From Chitinophaga sp. CF418 (GTDB taxonomy: Bacteria; Bacteroidota; Bacteroidia; Chitinophagales; Chitinophagaceae), in the NCBI RefSeq assembly GCF_900142925.1, contig NZ_FRCN01000016.1:186001-250000 (forward strand): DNA of 64,000 bases. Direction: 5' to 3'. Positions within the stretch are counted from its first letter, which is position 1, and each line of letters opens with the position of its first letter. A program made the translations under genes and the position numbers. The notes under the pieces were generated by a model that saw only the letters and a program-made list of their open reading frames with translations, made no database searches and was not told the origin of the DNA. Of this stretch, positions 20,324 to 28,910 are shown piece by piece.

Positions 20324-21097
20324 TTAAAAGCCCAAAAAGATACCATTCTTTAGTGCGGCATCATACTTCTTTTTTTCAAATTTATACAGGTAAGGAGACC
20401 GGTGTGCACCGATATTCCGCGTTTCATCGAGCTTTTTTATTATTCCGCTTGACATCAATTTTCGCGTGAAGTTGCGGTTATCAAGCGTTTTACCTAAAAT
20501 GGTTTCATACAGGCTATGTATTTCAGGAAGCGTAAACTTCCGGGGGAGGAGTTCGTAACCGATAGGATAATGATAGATATCCCGACGCAATGCTTTTAGC
20601 GCTTCTTCAATAATGTATGCATGATCAAACATCATGGGTGGTAGTTGGGTAACAGGCCACCAATCAAGGGCTTCGTCAAATGGGCCTTTCTGTACCGTTA
20701 CTAATGAAAAATCAGTGAGCGTATAAAAAGCTATAGATACGCTGTAGTCCAGGATCCAGGAATCAGGGGGCGACTTCATGCCGGCATTTTCAAATGCTTT
20801 TTTTATTGCCTGCCAGTCGTCTTTTGTTCTTGACGGACTACCAAATGACTTGAATTGCTCAAGGAAAAGGTTTTTCAATCCCGTTCTCAGAAACGCGATG
20901 TTATGTGCTGCTTCTTCAATTGACTCGGTTTTACGTACGTATCCGCCCGCCACTGTCCATTTAAGCTGGAAATTGGGCCTTTGAAGTAATACTTTCAACT
21001 CCCTGTCGTGATATCCAAAAATGACATTGTCGACAGCCACATTCTTAACATAGAGTCGCTCATCAAAATAAGAAGCTTCTAACTCGTTTGTATCCAT
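20324..21097 (-). CDS. Nudix-fold transcriptional regulator (NrtR/AraR-like)
   Basis: The 257-residue protein has an N-terminal Nudix fold (VDNVIFGYHDRELKVLLQRP, then LKWTVAGGYVRKTESIEEAA). The catalytic REUXEEXGU part of the Nudix box is replaced (HNIAFLRTGL), so hydrolase activity is probably lost. The C-terminal third (LLPRKFTLPEIHSLYETILG and LDNRNFTRKLMSSGIIKKLD) is the winged-helix domain typical of Nudix-related regulators. Bacteroidota AraR and NrtR proteins use this architecture to sense sugars or nucleotides. It is divergent from the ThuA/sugar-dehydrogenase fusion gene at 21413 and probably controls it, perhaps through the palindrome at 21273-21294. Confidence 0.85.
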   Translation of the reverse strand: MDTNELEASYFDERLYVKNVAVDNVIFGYHDRELKVLLQRPNFQLKWTVAGGYVRKTESIEEAAHNIAFLRTGLKNLFLEQFKSFGSPSRTKDDWQAIKKAFENAGMKSPPDSWILDYSVSIAFYTLTDFSLVTVQKGPFDEALDWWPVTQLPPMMFDHAYIIEEALKALRRDIYHYPIGYELLPRKFTLPEIHSLYETILGKTLDNRNFTRKLMSSGIIKKLDETRNIGAHRSPYLYKFEKKKYDAALKNGIFLGF

Positions 21098-21272
21098 ATC
21101 ATGCCTTTGGTGCCTTGAAAAATACGCCTTTTTATTCGGTTCATTATCAAATCATTAGATAAATATTCCCTTCCCAAAGATATATATTCTGTCATTTTGA
21201 CGAAATAAATTTTGCTGATTAATAAACTCACCTTAGATTTAATCCGTCATTTGTACGTTATGAAAAGTGCTT

Positions 21273-21294
21273 GTTCAATAGATCAGTATTGAAC
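21273..21294. promoter_or_regulatory. Candidate operator palindrome in the divergent Nudix-regulator/ThuA intergenic region
   Basis: There is a perfect inverted repeat of 8-bp arms (GTTCAATA and TATTGAAC) with a 6-nt spacer. It lies 176 bp upstream of the Nudix regulator gene and 119 bp upstream of the ThuA fusion gene. The half-site core ATTGA recurs at about 21326. Its size and position fit a dimeric regulator site; assignment to the Nudix protein is inference. Confidence 0.5.
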
Positions 21295-21412
21295 GGTCAG
21301 GTGTTGCTATTGGCGCCTGCTTCAGTATTGATACCCGTTATGTAAACCAGTGCTTAACCCAGTTGATGACAGCAACATCTGCAATTAACCATCACCACAA
21401 AATATCAAAATC

Positions 21413-24400
21413 ATGGCCAGGAAAGATCTATCGGCTTTTGTTCTGTTATTAGCTATTTTAACTTTCGGAACGAATTATACTAATGCTCAATCGCTCCGCG
21501 TGCTTGTGTTTTCCAAAACCGAGGGATTCAGGCATTCTTCAATAATAGCTGGCAAGGATGCCTTTTCAAAAATGGCAGCTGAAAAAAACTTTGCTGTAGA
21601 TTTCACTGAAGATGCTACGCTTTTTAAAACGTCGAATTTAAAACGTTATAATGCGGTTGTTTTTCTTAATACTACAGGTGATGTGTTGAACGAAGTACAA
21701 CAGCAGGAATTCGAAAGGTATATAGAAGCCGGCGGTGGCTTTGTTGGTATTCATGCTGCTACAGACTGCGAGTATGACTGGCCATGGTATGGACGTCTTG
21801 CCGGTGCATGGTTTCTTGATCATCCTATGCCTAACAATGTTCAAAAGGGTAAATTCTATGTGGCAGATAAAAACAACTTTGCTACCAAAGAGATGCCCGA
21901 TACATTTGAACGCACGGACGAGTTTTACAGCTTTAAGCAAATAGATCCCACTATACACACACTGGTAAAACTCGATGAAAAGAGCTATACAGGGGGTAAG
22001 AACGGTAACAACCATCCTATGAGCTGGTACCACGATTTTGACGGTGGCCGTTCATTTTATACTAATATGGGACATACTGACGAAACGTTTAAAGAGCCGT
22101 TGTTTTTAAAGCACCTTTTTGCTGGTCTTGAATATGCCATGAGTGCCAGCGCGCCTGTTACATTGGATTATTCAAAAGCAAAACCCGAGGAGAACAGGTT
22201 TACCAAAGTGGTGCTGGCTGAGAAACTGAATGAACCCATGGAGATAGCGATATTAAATGACGGACGCATACTGTTTATTGAGCGGCATGGCGCTGTAAAA
22301 CTGTACAACCTTAAAACAAAACAGCTGAAGACCATTGCAACGATTCCGGTAAGTACAAAATATAAAGACAAAGAAGGGAAGGAATCTGAAGCTGAAGATG
22401 GTTTATTGGGATTGAACAAAGACCCCAATTTTGCTTCGAATCATTGGATATATCTGTATTATTCCGACCCGTCTAAATCGCAGAACATCCTGACCAGGTA
22501 CACATTGAACGGTGATGTACTCGATCTGAAATCTAAAAAGGTCTTGCTCGAAGTGTCAACGCAACGTGAACAATGTTGCCATACAGGAGGGTCAATAAGC
22601 TGGGATGGCCAGGGTAACCTGTATTTGTCTACCGGAGATAATACAAGTCCGCGGGCTACCGCCTATGCACCTATTGATGAACGTGAAATGAGATCGCCCT
22701 GGGATGCACAGAAATCTTCTGCCAACACAAACGATTTAAGGGGCAAGATTATTCGTATCAAACCGCAGGCTGATGGCTCGTATACCATCCCCGAAGGAAA
22801 TCTTTTTCCCAAAGGCACGTCGAAGACACGGCCGGAAATTTATGTGATGGGTGACAGAAATCCATTCAGAATAAATGTGGACAGAAAATCCGGCTTCTTA
22901 TACTGGGGCGAAATAGGACCAGATGCCAACGATGCTGATGCAGTAAAAGGTCCGGGAGGGCAGGATGAAATAAACCAGGCGAGAAAAGCAGGAAACTTTG
23001 GCTGGCCTTATTTTGTAGGTGATAATATAGCTTACCCGAAAGTGAACTTTGCTACTGATGCGGCCACCGGTAAATTCGATGCATCAAAACCTATAAATAC
23101 ATCTCCCAACAACACCGGCCTGAACGAATTGCCGCCGGCACAGAAGGCATTCATATGGTACCCTTATGGTGTATCAAAAGAATTTCCAATGGTAGGTAGT
23201 GGTGGAAGAAGTGCGATGGCTGGTCCTGTTTTCTATAGTGAGGATTTCAAAAAAGCGCCGCACGCTTTTCCTGGATATTATGACGGAAAATTGCTGATAT
23301 ACGAATGGATGAGAGGGTGGATAATGGCGGTAACACTTGACAAGGAAGGTAACTATGTATCTATGGAAAGGGTTATGCCAAGCTACAAGTTTAGTAACCC
23401 GATGGATATGGAGTTTGCCGATAATGGCGATCTGTACATGTTGGAGTATGGCTCAGGATGGTTCTCTGCAAATGACGATGCCCGGCTGATTCGTATTGAA
23501 TACAACGGTGGTAACAGGAAGCCAATGATCCAGATGTTAACAGATAAACCTGGTGGTGCTATTCCACTACAGATTGCTCTTTCTGCAAATGGAACAACTG
23601 ATCCGGATGGAGATACGCTTAAGTATGTATGGAACGTCACTTCAAAAAATGGTTATGCAAAAACAATTACAGGCCAGGATGCAAGTGTCGTTTTTTCAAA
23701 GCCTGGTTTGTATAAAGCCAATCTGACTGTATCTGACAATAAGGGAGGCGTATCTACACAGTCAATTGAATTAACGGCAGGTAATGAAGCGCCGGATGTC
23801 AGGATTGACATAGGTAAGAACAATAGAAGCTTTTTCACACCTGATAAGGCATATCACTATAAACTGGATGTAAAAGATAAAGAAGACGGGACCTTATCTG
23901 GCGGCAGGATAAAAGCTACGGATGTATTTGTTAACATTGATTATGTTGCACCCGGACAAGAAAACCCTGTTGTTGCAACAGGGCATAAAGCGCCGCTTGC
24001 TTCGTCCAGTTATGCTAAAGGCTTGAAGTTGCTGAATGCCAGTGATTGCAGATCCTGCCATAGTGATTATAAGAAATCTATAGGCCCGGCCTACTTTGCA
24101 GTTTCTAAAAAATACCAGGGAAATAACGGTGTACTTGAAAAGCTTGTAAAGAAAACAATAGCAGGCGGTAAAGGTGTTTGGGGAGACGTGCCTATGTCAG
24201 CGCATCCGCAGCTGTCTGCAGAAGATGCTGCCGAAATGATTAAATACATTCTTAGCTTATCAACACCGAAGCCGGCTGGTAAGTCATTGCCCGTAACAGG
24301 AACTTACGCAGCAAAAATACCAGCAGGTGATAAAGGCAGCGGGGTTTTTGTTTTTAATGCAACGTATACAGACAAGGGGAGCAATGGTTTGCCCGGCATA

Positions 24401-24844
24401 ACATCAGTAGATTCTATTACACTACGTAATCCTAATATTAATCCTACTAAATACGATATAGTAAAGGATGCTACGAAGATGAGCTATGGTGGCAACAATT
24501 TTATTATCCCCGCACAGTCAGGTAGCTATATCGGCTTAAAACATATTGACCTGACAGGTATTGCGGGAATAGAATTTATTGCAATGGCGCCCAAAGCGCA
24601 GCTAAATGCAGCCGGCGGTATTATTGAATTGCACATAGATGATCCGAATGGTAAATTGTTAGGGCAAACACCGTTTATTGGCGATGTACAGGGCGGTTCC
24701 ATATTCAGTGGTAAACCAGCACAGTTATCTGTAGCTCCGACAGAGGGATTTCATGATATCTATTTTGTATTCAAAAACAAAGATGCGGCGGCTGGATCTT
24801 CTCTCATGGTAGTACTGAATACGACTTTTAAAATGGCGGATTAG
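21413..24844 (+). CDS. Secreted multidomain protein: ThuA, sugar dehydrogenase propeller, PKD, cytochrome c and C-terminal carbohydrate-binding domain
   Basis: The 1143-residue protein starts with a signal peptide ending near NAQ (residue 26). Residues of about 27-245 are a ThuA-like domain (RVLVFSKTEGFRHSSI and GGGFVGIHAATDCEYDW). About 255-690 is a glucose/sorbosone dehydrogenase-type propeller (PMEIAILNDGRILFIERHG, CCHTGGSISWDGQGNLYLST, YVMGDRNPFRINVD). About 705-790 is a PKD domain (TTDPDGDTLKYVWNVTS). About 870-955 is a class I cytochrome c domain with haem motif CRSCH near 878 and a likely axial Met in DVPMSAHP. The last ~180 residues resemble CBM6. The architecture suggests periplasmic oxidation of a sugar with on-chain electron transfer to haem. 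The stop is followed by a strong hairpin. Confidence 0.9.
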   Translation: MARKDLSAFVLLLAILTFGTNYTNAQSLRVLVFSKTEGFRHSSIIAGKDAFSKMAAEKNFAVDFTEDATLFKTSNLKRYNAVVFLNTTGDVLNEVQQQEFERYIEAGGGFVGIHAATDCEYDWPWYGRLAGAWFLDHPMPNNVQKGKFYVADKNNFATKEMPDTFERTDEFYSFKQIDPTIHTLVKLDEKSYTGGKNGNNHPMSWYHDFDGGRSFYTNMGHTDETFKEPLFLKHLFAGLEYAMSASAPVTLDYSKAKPEENRFTKVVLAEKLNEPMEIAILNDGRILFIERHGAVKLYNLKTKQLKTIATIPVSTKYKDKEGKESEAEDGLLGLNKDPNFASNHWIYLYYSDPSKSQNILTRYTLNGDVLDLKSKKVLLEVSTQREQCCHTGGSISWDGQGNLYLSTGDNTSPRATAYAPIDEREMRSPWDAQKSSANTNDLRGKIIRIKPQADGSYTIPEGNLFPKGTSKTRPEIYVMGDRNPFRINVDRKSGFLYWGEIGPDANDADAVKGPGGQDEINQARKAGNFGWPYFVGDNIAYPKVNFATDAATGKFDASKPINTSPNNTGLNELPPAQKAFIWYPYGVSKEFPMVGSGGRSAMAGPVFYSEDFKKAPHAFPGYYDGKLLIYEWMRGWIMAVTLDKEGNYVSMERVMPSYKFSNPMDMEFADNGDLYMLEYGSGWFSANDDARLIRIEYNGGNRKPMIQMLTDKPGGAIPLQIALSANGTTDPDGDTLKYVWNVTSKNGYAKTITGQDASVVFSKPGLYKANLTVSDNKGGVSTQSIELTAGNEAPDVRIDIGKNNRSFFTPDKAYHYKLDVKDKEDGTLSGGRIKATDVFVNIDYVAPGQENPVVATGHKAPLASSSYAKGLKLLNASDCRSCHSDYKKSIGPAYFAVSKKYQGNNGVLEKLVKKTIAGGKGVWGDVPMSAHPQLSAEDAAEMIKYILSLSTPKPAGKSLPVTGTYAAKIPAGDKGSGVFVFNATYTDKGSNGLPGITSVDSITLRNPNINPTKYDIVKDATKMSYGGNNFIIPAQSGSYIGLKHIDLTGIAGIEFIAMAPKAQLNAAGGIIELHIDDPNGKLLGQTPFIGDVQGGSIFSGKPAQLSVAPTEGFHDIYFVFKNKDAAAGSSLMVVLNTTFKMAD

Positions 24845-24851
24845 TTGGATA

Positions 24852-24907
24852 CCTGAAATGTAAAGAGGCCGTATCGTATTCATGATACGGCCTCTTTGCA
24901 TTTCAGG
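24852..24907. terminator. Strong bidirectional terminator hairpin
   Basis: A near-perfect inverted repeat of about 24 bp (outer arms CCTGAAATG and CATTTCAGG, inner arms AAAGAGGCCGTATC and GATACGGCCTCTTT) encloses an 8-nt loop. It begins eight bases after the stop of the ThuA fusion gene and ends just before the stop of the leftward small ORF at 24916. Confidence 0.85.
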
Positions 24908-24915
24908 CATAGCTA

Positions 24916-25122
24916 TCAGATCTGACCCTCCGGCGTATTTTGTTCGTCCTGGGTGGCAAATAGCAGATAATTTCCCCCGAATGCAAACTGTTTCAAAAAT
25001 TTTTCAGACCTTCGTGATTCCATTTTAAAACTCGAATGATGAAAGGCAGGTTTCGGATGACCTTCACTTATTAGGTAGTAGCATTCTCCCACAGTATTGG
25101 CTGTGTGGCACGCTCTGATCAC
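24916..25122 (-). CDS. Small hypothetical protein (68 aa)
   Basis: A 68-residue frame, beginning MIRACHTANTVGECYYLI and ending LLFATQDEQNTPEGQI, occupies the gap between the ThuA fusion and the ABC exporter on the opposite strand. It has no signal peptide or membrane span and I recognise no family. Support for reality is that it ends at a bidirectional terminator and fills otherwise empty sequence; against it are its short length and lack of recognisable motifs. Confidence 0.35.
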   Translation of the reverse strand: MIRACHTANTVGECYYLISEGHPKPAFHHSSFKMESRRSEKFLKQFAFGGNYLLFATQDEQNTPEGQI

Positions 25123-25184
25123 ATATTACTCCTGGCATTCTCTCAGGAAGAACCCGATTTATTTACTTTTTCATTAGTCATAAA

Positions 25185-26951
25185 ATGCCTAATCCATATA
25201 TCGCTTTGTTGCGGACAGCATATCATTATGCGCGCCGCGAACGGAAAAGATACATCCTTGTTTATACGTTATTCATTTTTGCGAATGTCATCTTCTCCCT
25301 GAACCCCATTCTTTTTGGCTGGTTTATCGGGAAGATTCAGCAGGATACCCAGCGTGTTTTTTACTACGCTTTCGTTTATGCCATTGTGTATTTTGGGTTG
25401 AAACTGGTGGAATGGTGCTTCCATGGGCCTGCACGTGTGATGGAGCGTCAGCTGGCCTTCAACCTCAGCCGTAACTTCCTGATGGAACGCTATCATCAGG
25501 CCCTGCACCTGCCGATAAAATGGCATCAGGACCATCACAGTGGTTCCACTATCAATCGTATCCGCAAGGCCTTTGAGGCGCTGAAAGAATTTTTTGATAA
25601 AGGATTCATGTATATCCATGCGCTCGCCAAAATGGTGTTTTCCGTTACTGCAATGCTATACTTCTCTCCGCTGTTTGGCAGTATAGGGATCCTGCTCGGC
25701 TTTATCACCATCTGGGTGATCATGAAATTTGACAAGCCCTTCATCAAAACACTCGATGAGGTGAATGAGCGGGAACACGTAGTCTCTTCCACGCTGTTCG
25801 ATAGCCTGTCGAACATCATGACCGTGATCACGCTCCGCCTGGAAAAAAGTATGGAAAGCGGATTGTTGAGTAAAGTGCAGCTGATCGCACGGCCGTTCAG
25901 AAAGAATGCCTTGATCAATGAATGGAAATGGTTCGCGGCTGATATGTTAGTGACCCTCATTTACGTGACTGTCGCCGCGGGGTATGTATACCAGCATTGG
26001 GAATCCGGTAAGGTGTTCCCTGTGGCCGGATTGATTACCCTGCTGGGTTTTGTTACACAGTTTACCACTGTATTCCATGACGTAGCATGGCAATACACTG
26101 AAATTGTACAGTTCAATACCCATGTGGAAACAGCCCGTAACATTGAGAAGGCTTACAGGGAACAGCACCGTCCGGATCAACTCACCGATTTGCCGGATAA
26201 CTGGCAAACTATTGAAATCAGGGACCTCAGTTTCTCGCATCGTAACCAGTACGACAGCGAACATGCCCCCCAAAGCCTGCATAATCTGCATCTTACCATT
26301 GGCCGGGGAAAAAAGATTGCCCTGATCGGTGAAAGCGGTAGCGGAAAAAGTACCCTACTGTCTTTATTAAGAGGGCTGTATACTCCCGAGCCAGGCATGC
26401 AGTTACTGGTAGACGGTAAGCCCTTCGGACTGGCTACCATCAATGAAACCGTTACCTTATTCCCACAGGAGCCGGAGATATTTGAGAACACCATTGCTTA
26501 CAATATCACACTTGGCCTCCCTTTTACAGACGACGAAATAATGGAGGTCAGCGAAAGCGCCCATTTCACGGATGTGATCCGCCAGCTCCCCAAAGGACTG
26601 GAATCTGACATACGGGAAAAAGGCGTAAACCTGTCTGGTGGACAGAAGCAACGGCTGGCACTGGCTCGTGGTATTCTGGCCGCCCGTGAAAGCGACGTGG
26701 TATTGCTGGATGAACCTACCAGCAGTGTTGATCCGAAGACAGAAGCCATGATCTATCAGAAAATGTTTACTGCTTTCGAAGACAAGGCGCTCATCTCTTC
26801 TATGCATCGCTTGCACCTGCTGTATCAGTTCGATTATATTTATGTGCTCAGACAGGGTAGTATTGTGGCGGAAGGGACGTTTGAATACCTGCGTGAACAC
26901 AGTTCCATTTTTCAGGAGCTATGGAAACACCAGAAGGATACAGATAGGTAA
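25185..26951 (+). CDS. ABC exporter, fused membrane and ATPase domains
   Basis: The 588-residue half-transporter has a six-helix exporter domain (residues about 20-310). Its nucleotide-binding domain has Walker A GESGSGKST (382-390), Q-loop FPQEPEIF, signature LSGGQ (483-487), Walker B VVLLDE (Asp509, Glu510) and switch His in SSMHRLHLL. All ATPase residues are intact, so an active homodimeric exporter is plausible. The substrate cannot be predicted; no accessory secretion gene is adjacent. It is a single-gene unit ending at the hairpin at 27007-27062. Confidence 0.93.
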   Translation: MPNPYIALLRTAYHYARRERKRYILVYTLFIFANVIFSLNPILFGWFIGKIQQDTQRVFYYAFVYAIVYFGLKLVEWCFHGPARVMERQLAFNLSRNFLMERYHQALHLPIKWHQDHHSGSTINRIRKAFEALKEFFDKGFMYIHALAKMVFSVTAMLYFSPLFGSIGILLGFITIWVIMKFDKPFIKTLDEVNEREHVVSSTLFDSLSNIMTVITLRLEKSMESGLLSKVQLIARPFRKNALINEWKWFAADMLVTLIYVTVAAGYVYQHWESGKVFPVAGLITLLGFVTQFTTVFHDVAWQYTEIVQFNTHVETARNIEKAYREQHRPDQLTDLPDNWQTIEIRDLSFSHRNQYDSEHAPQSLHNLHLTIGRGKKIALIGESGSGKSTLLSLLRGLYTPEPGMQLLVDGKPFGLATINETVTLFPQEPEIFENTIAYNITLGLPFTDDEIMEVSESAHFTDVIRQLPKGLESDIREKGVNLSGGQKQRLALARGILAARESDVVLLDEPTSSVDPKTEAMIYQKMFTAFEDKALISSMHRLHLLYQFDYIYVLRQGSIVAEGTFEYLREHSSIFQELWKHQKDTDR

Positions 26952-27006
26952 ATTTAAATGACGTTGCCCCGAACTTAAAACGCCCACTTAACAGATATGC
27001 TATTAA

Positions 27007-27062
27007 TAAAGTATAAATGGCTGCTCGTAACCTGCAAGGTTATGGTAGCCATTTATACTTTA
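27007..27062. terminator. Bidirectional terminator hairpin
   Basis: A long inverted repeat (outer arms TAAAGTATAAATGGCT and AGCCATTTATACTTTA, inner arms GTAACCT and AGGTTAT) lies between the convergent ABC exporter and the 373-aa gene. Confidence 0.8.
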
Positions 27063-27089
27063 CAGTCTGTAACATTCTATCAGATTATT

Positions 27090-28211
27090 CTACCTGGTAA
27101 CAATCAGATCCCGGTATTCGAACAAGTGATGCGTGTCCATTAAATGGACAGGGATACTTCTATATTCAAATATTTCTCCTTCTGATGCTACTTCCAGATA
27201 CTCTTCACCATGTGTTCCTCCTCCGTCATAAGACGGATGCTCACCTCTTAATACAATACCTCCCCAACCTCCACAATGCGCCCAAAGGAACAAAACAACA
27301 TTGAAGTACGGTTTATCAGCAATAACCTTACTACGGGCAGTTTGAATTACAGGTATACGAAACGCATCTTCCCCAAAATCATAATGATCTATTCCTTCTG
27401 ATAATAGATAGGAAAGCATATTTGGACTCCTCTGCAATTCATTGTGAATGTCTAGTTTCTCCACCTGATGTTTCAGATCCGCTTTTTCATCTGCAGTCAG
27501 CGCCTTATAGGCTTCTATGATGGCCATGGCAAACGACGCGTTTATCTGTACGATCAGGCTGGCCTTTGAGCCTTCTGTACAAAGTCTTCGTATTTCACGA
27601 TGAAAGTCATTTTCCGGAGCGCCAACATGCTCGTAAAAATATTTGATATCTGCCGGAATTTCAATCTGATGTAATTCCTCGACCTGTGAAAACTCTTTTG
27701 CCTGGATAAACACCCGGTCAAATGGCTTGAAGAAACGAAGGGGGGCTTTAAATCGTGCCAATCGCGTGGCTATATCTGTTGAAATTGTTTGTTGAATCGC
27801 CTGCCTGGTAAATACTTTTAGCTCTTCCAATAGTTTAAACGCGCTCTTTCCTTGTACCATAGCCTTTTTTCTCTCCTCCAGCGTTTCTTCAGCGTCACCT
27901 AAAATAGTTTTAAATAAATACTCTTCAGCATGTATGACTATATATTTTCCATCGTAATAATCATATAATTGCTTCGATAAAGTTTCATAGTATGAATCAA
28001 CGATCAGTGTTTCAATGTCCGGAAGTTGTGCCGATTCCAGAAACTTTTTCAAATAACTCCAATTATCCCAACTACCATGCAGGCTTTCTTTATCATAAAC
28101 GCGATAATCCATGAAAACAGCACTCGTGTCAGACCATTCTTTAAATCCGGAACAGGCTACAATAACAAAAGGATATCGGGGAGCGCAGATAATTTCAAAG
28201 GCATATATCAT
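27090..28211 (-). CDS. Hypothetical protein (373 aa), family not recognised
   Basis: The protein lacks a signal peptide and has no clear membrane span, so it is probably cytoplasmic. The N-terminal ~110 residues are alpha/beta in character (MIYAFEIICAPRYPFVIVAC and IETLIVDSYYETLSKQL). The middle contains a charged helical part, and the C-terminal ~80 residues contain a Gly/His-rich block (LWAHCGGWGGIVLRGEHPSY and GGGTHGEEYLEV) that could bind metal. I do not recognise any domain. It is a stand-alone leftward gene flanked by a terminator downstream and a divergent cupin gene upstream, with typical coding character throughout. Confidence 0.75.
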   Translation of the reverse strand: MIYAFEIICAPRYPFVIVACSGFKEWSDTSAVFMDYRVYDKESLHGSWDNWSYLKKFLESAQLPDIETLIVDSYYETLSKQLYDYYDGKYIVIHAEEYLFKTILGDAEETLEERKKAMVQGKSAFKLLEELKVFTRQAIQQTISTDIATRLARFKAPLRFFKPFDRVFIQAKEFSQVEELHQIEIPADIKYFYEHVGAPENDFHREIRRLCTEGSKASLIVQINASFAMAIIEAYKALTADEKADLKHQVEKLDIHNELQRSPNMLSYLLSEGIDHYDFGEDAFRIPVIQTARSKVIADKPYFNVVLFLWAHCGGWGGIVLRGEHPSYDGGGTHGEEYLEVASEGEIFEYRSIPVHLMDTHHLFEYRDLIVTR

Positions 28212-28380
28212 AGGTATAAATTCGCCGGTTTTTCGGTCTGTTAAAGTTAGTATTTATTGGACAAATTGGGCCTTCTGTAATACCTGAAGATGGTGCGATG
28301 TGTGTGGGTTATGTTATTTAAATGTATTGTTATCAAATATTTGTGTGCGTCGACCAGGACAATATAAAATTCAGGATATT

Positions 28381-28405
28381 GTTTTGTAAATTGATTTTAC
28401 AAAAC
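28381..28405. promoter_or_regulatory. Perfect 25-nt palindrome immediately upstream of the cupin gene
   Basis: The arms GTTTTGTAAA and TTTACAAAAC are perfect 10-bp complements around a 5-nt centre (TTGAT). The element ends 8 nt before the ATG of the cupin gene at 28414, so it overlaps the expected ribosome-binding and transcription-start region. A repressor operator or a translation-blocking hairpin are both possible. Confidence 0.55.
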
Positions 28406-28413
28406 CCAATACA

Positions 28414-28863
28414 ATGACAAAACGTGAAATAACCCTTGTTTGTATCACTGCGCTGATCATGTGCATCCCAATAGCTATAATTGCACATAAAAACCAGCAG
28501 CCTCCTTTATCATCCACTATATACGACTGGAATGATATCAAGGTAGAACCTACAAAAACGGGAGAAAAACGCCAGTTCCTTCAGGCGCCTACACCAACAC
28601 TGAACGAACTGGAGCTACATGTAACTACATTGAATCCCGGAGAAGCGCCACATCCTCCGCATCAACACCCTGACGAAGAACTGATCATCATAAAAGAGGG
28701 AACCGTTGAATCGACCGTGAACGGCATCACAAAACGTGTTGGGCCAGGCTCTGTTATATTCCAGGCATCTAATCAATTACATGGTATTAGAAATGTAGGC
28801 GCTACCAAAGCGGTGTACCATGTTATTAAATGGAAAACAGACAAGACACCTAAGGCCAAATAA
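28414..28863 (+). CDS. Cupin domain protein with N-terminal membrane anchor
   Basis: The 149-residue protein has an N-terminal hydrophobic segment (ITLVCITALIMCIPIAIIAH) acting as an anchor or signal. It is followed by a cupin_2 barrel with the metal-binding motif PHPPHQHPDEELIIIKEG and the second motif VGPGSVIFQASNQLHGIRNV. The three histidines and glutamate needed for metal binding are present. Its reaction or ligand is unknown. It is transcribed alone between a perfect palindrome upstream and a hairpin downstream. Confidence 0.88.
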   Translation: MTKREITLVCITALIMCIPIAIIAHKNQQPPLSSTIYDWNDIKVEPTKTGEKRQFLQAPTPTLNELELHVTTLNPGEAPHPPHQHPDEELIIIKEGTVESTVNGITKRVGPGSVIFQASNQLHGIRNVGATKAVYHVIKWKTDKTPKAK

Positions 28864-28889
28864 AGCGTTCTTCATTAAAACTTTAAAGT

Positions 28890-28910
28890 GGCAGGTCGTA
28901 CAGACCTGTC
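28890..28910. terminator. Hairpin between convergent cupin and beta-barrel genes
   Basis: An 8-bp stem (GGCAGGTC and GACCTGTC, one G-U wobble) with a 5-nt loop lies in the 47-bp gap between two convergent stop codons. Confidence 0.55.
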
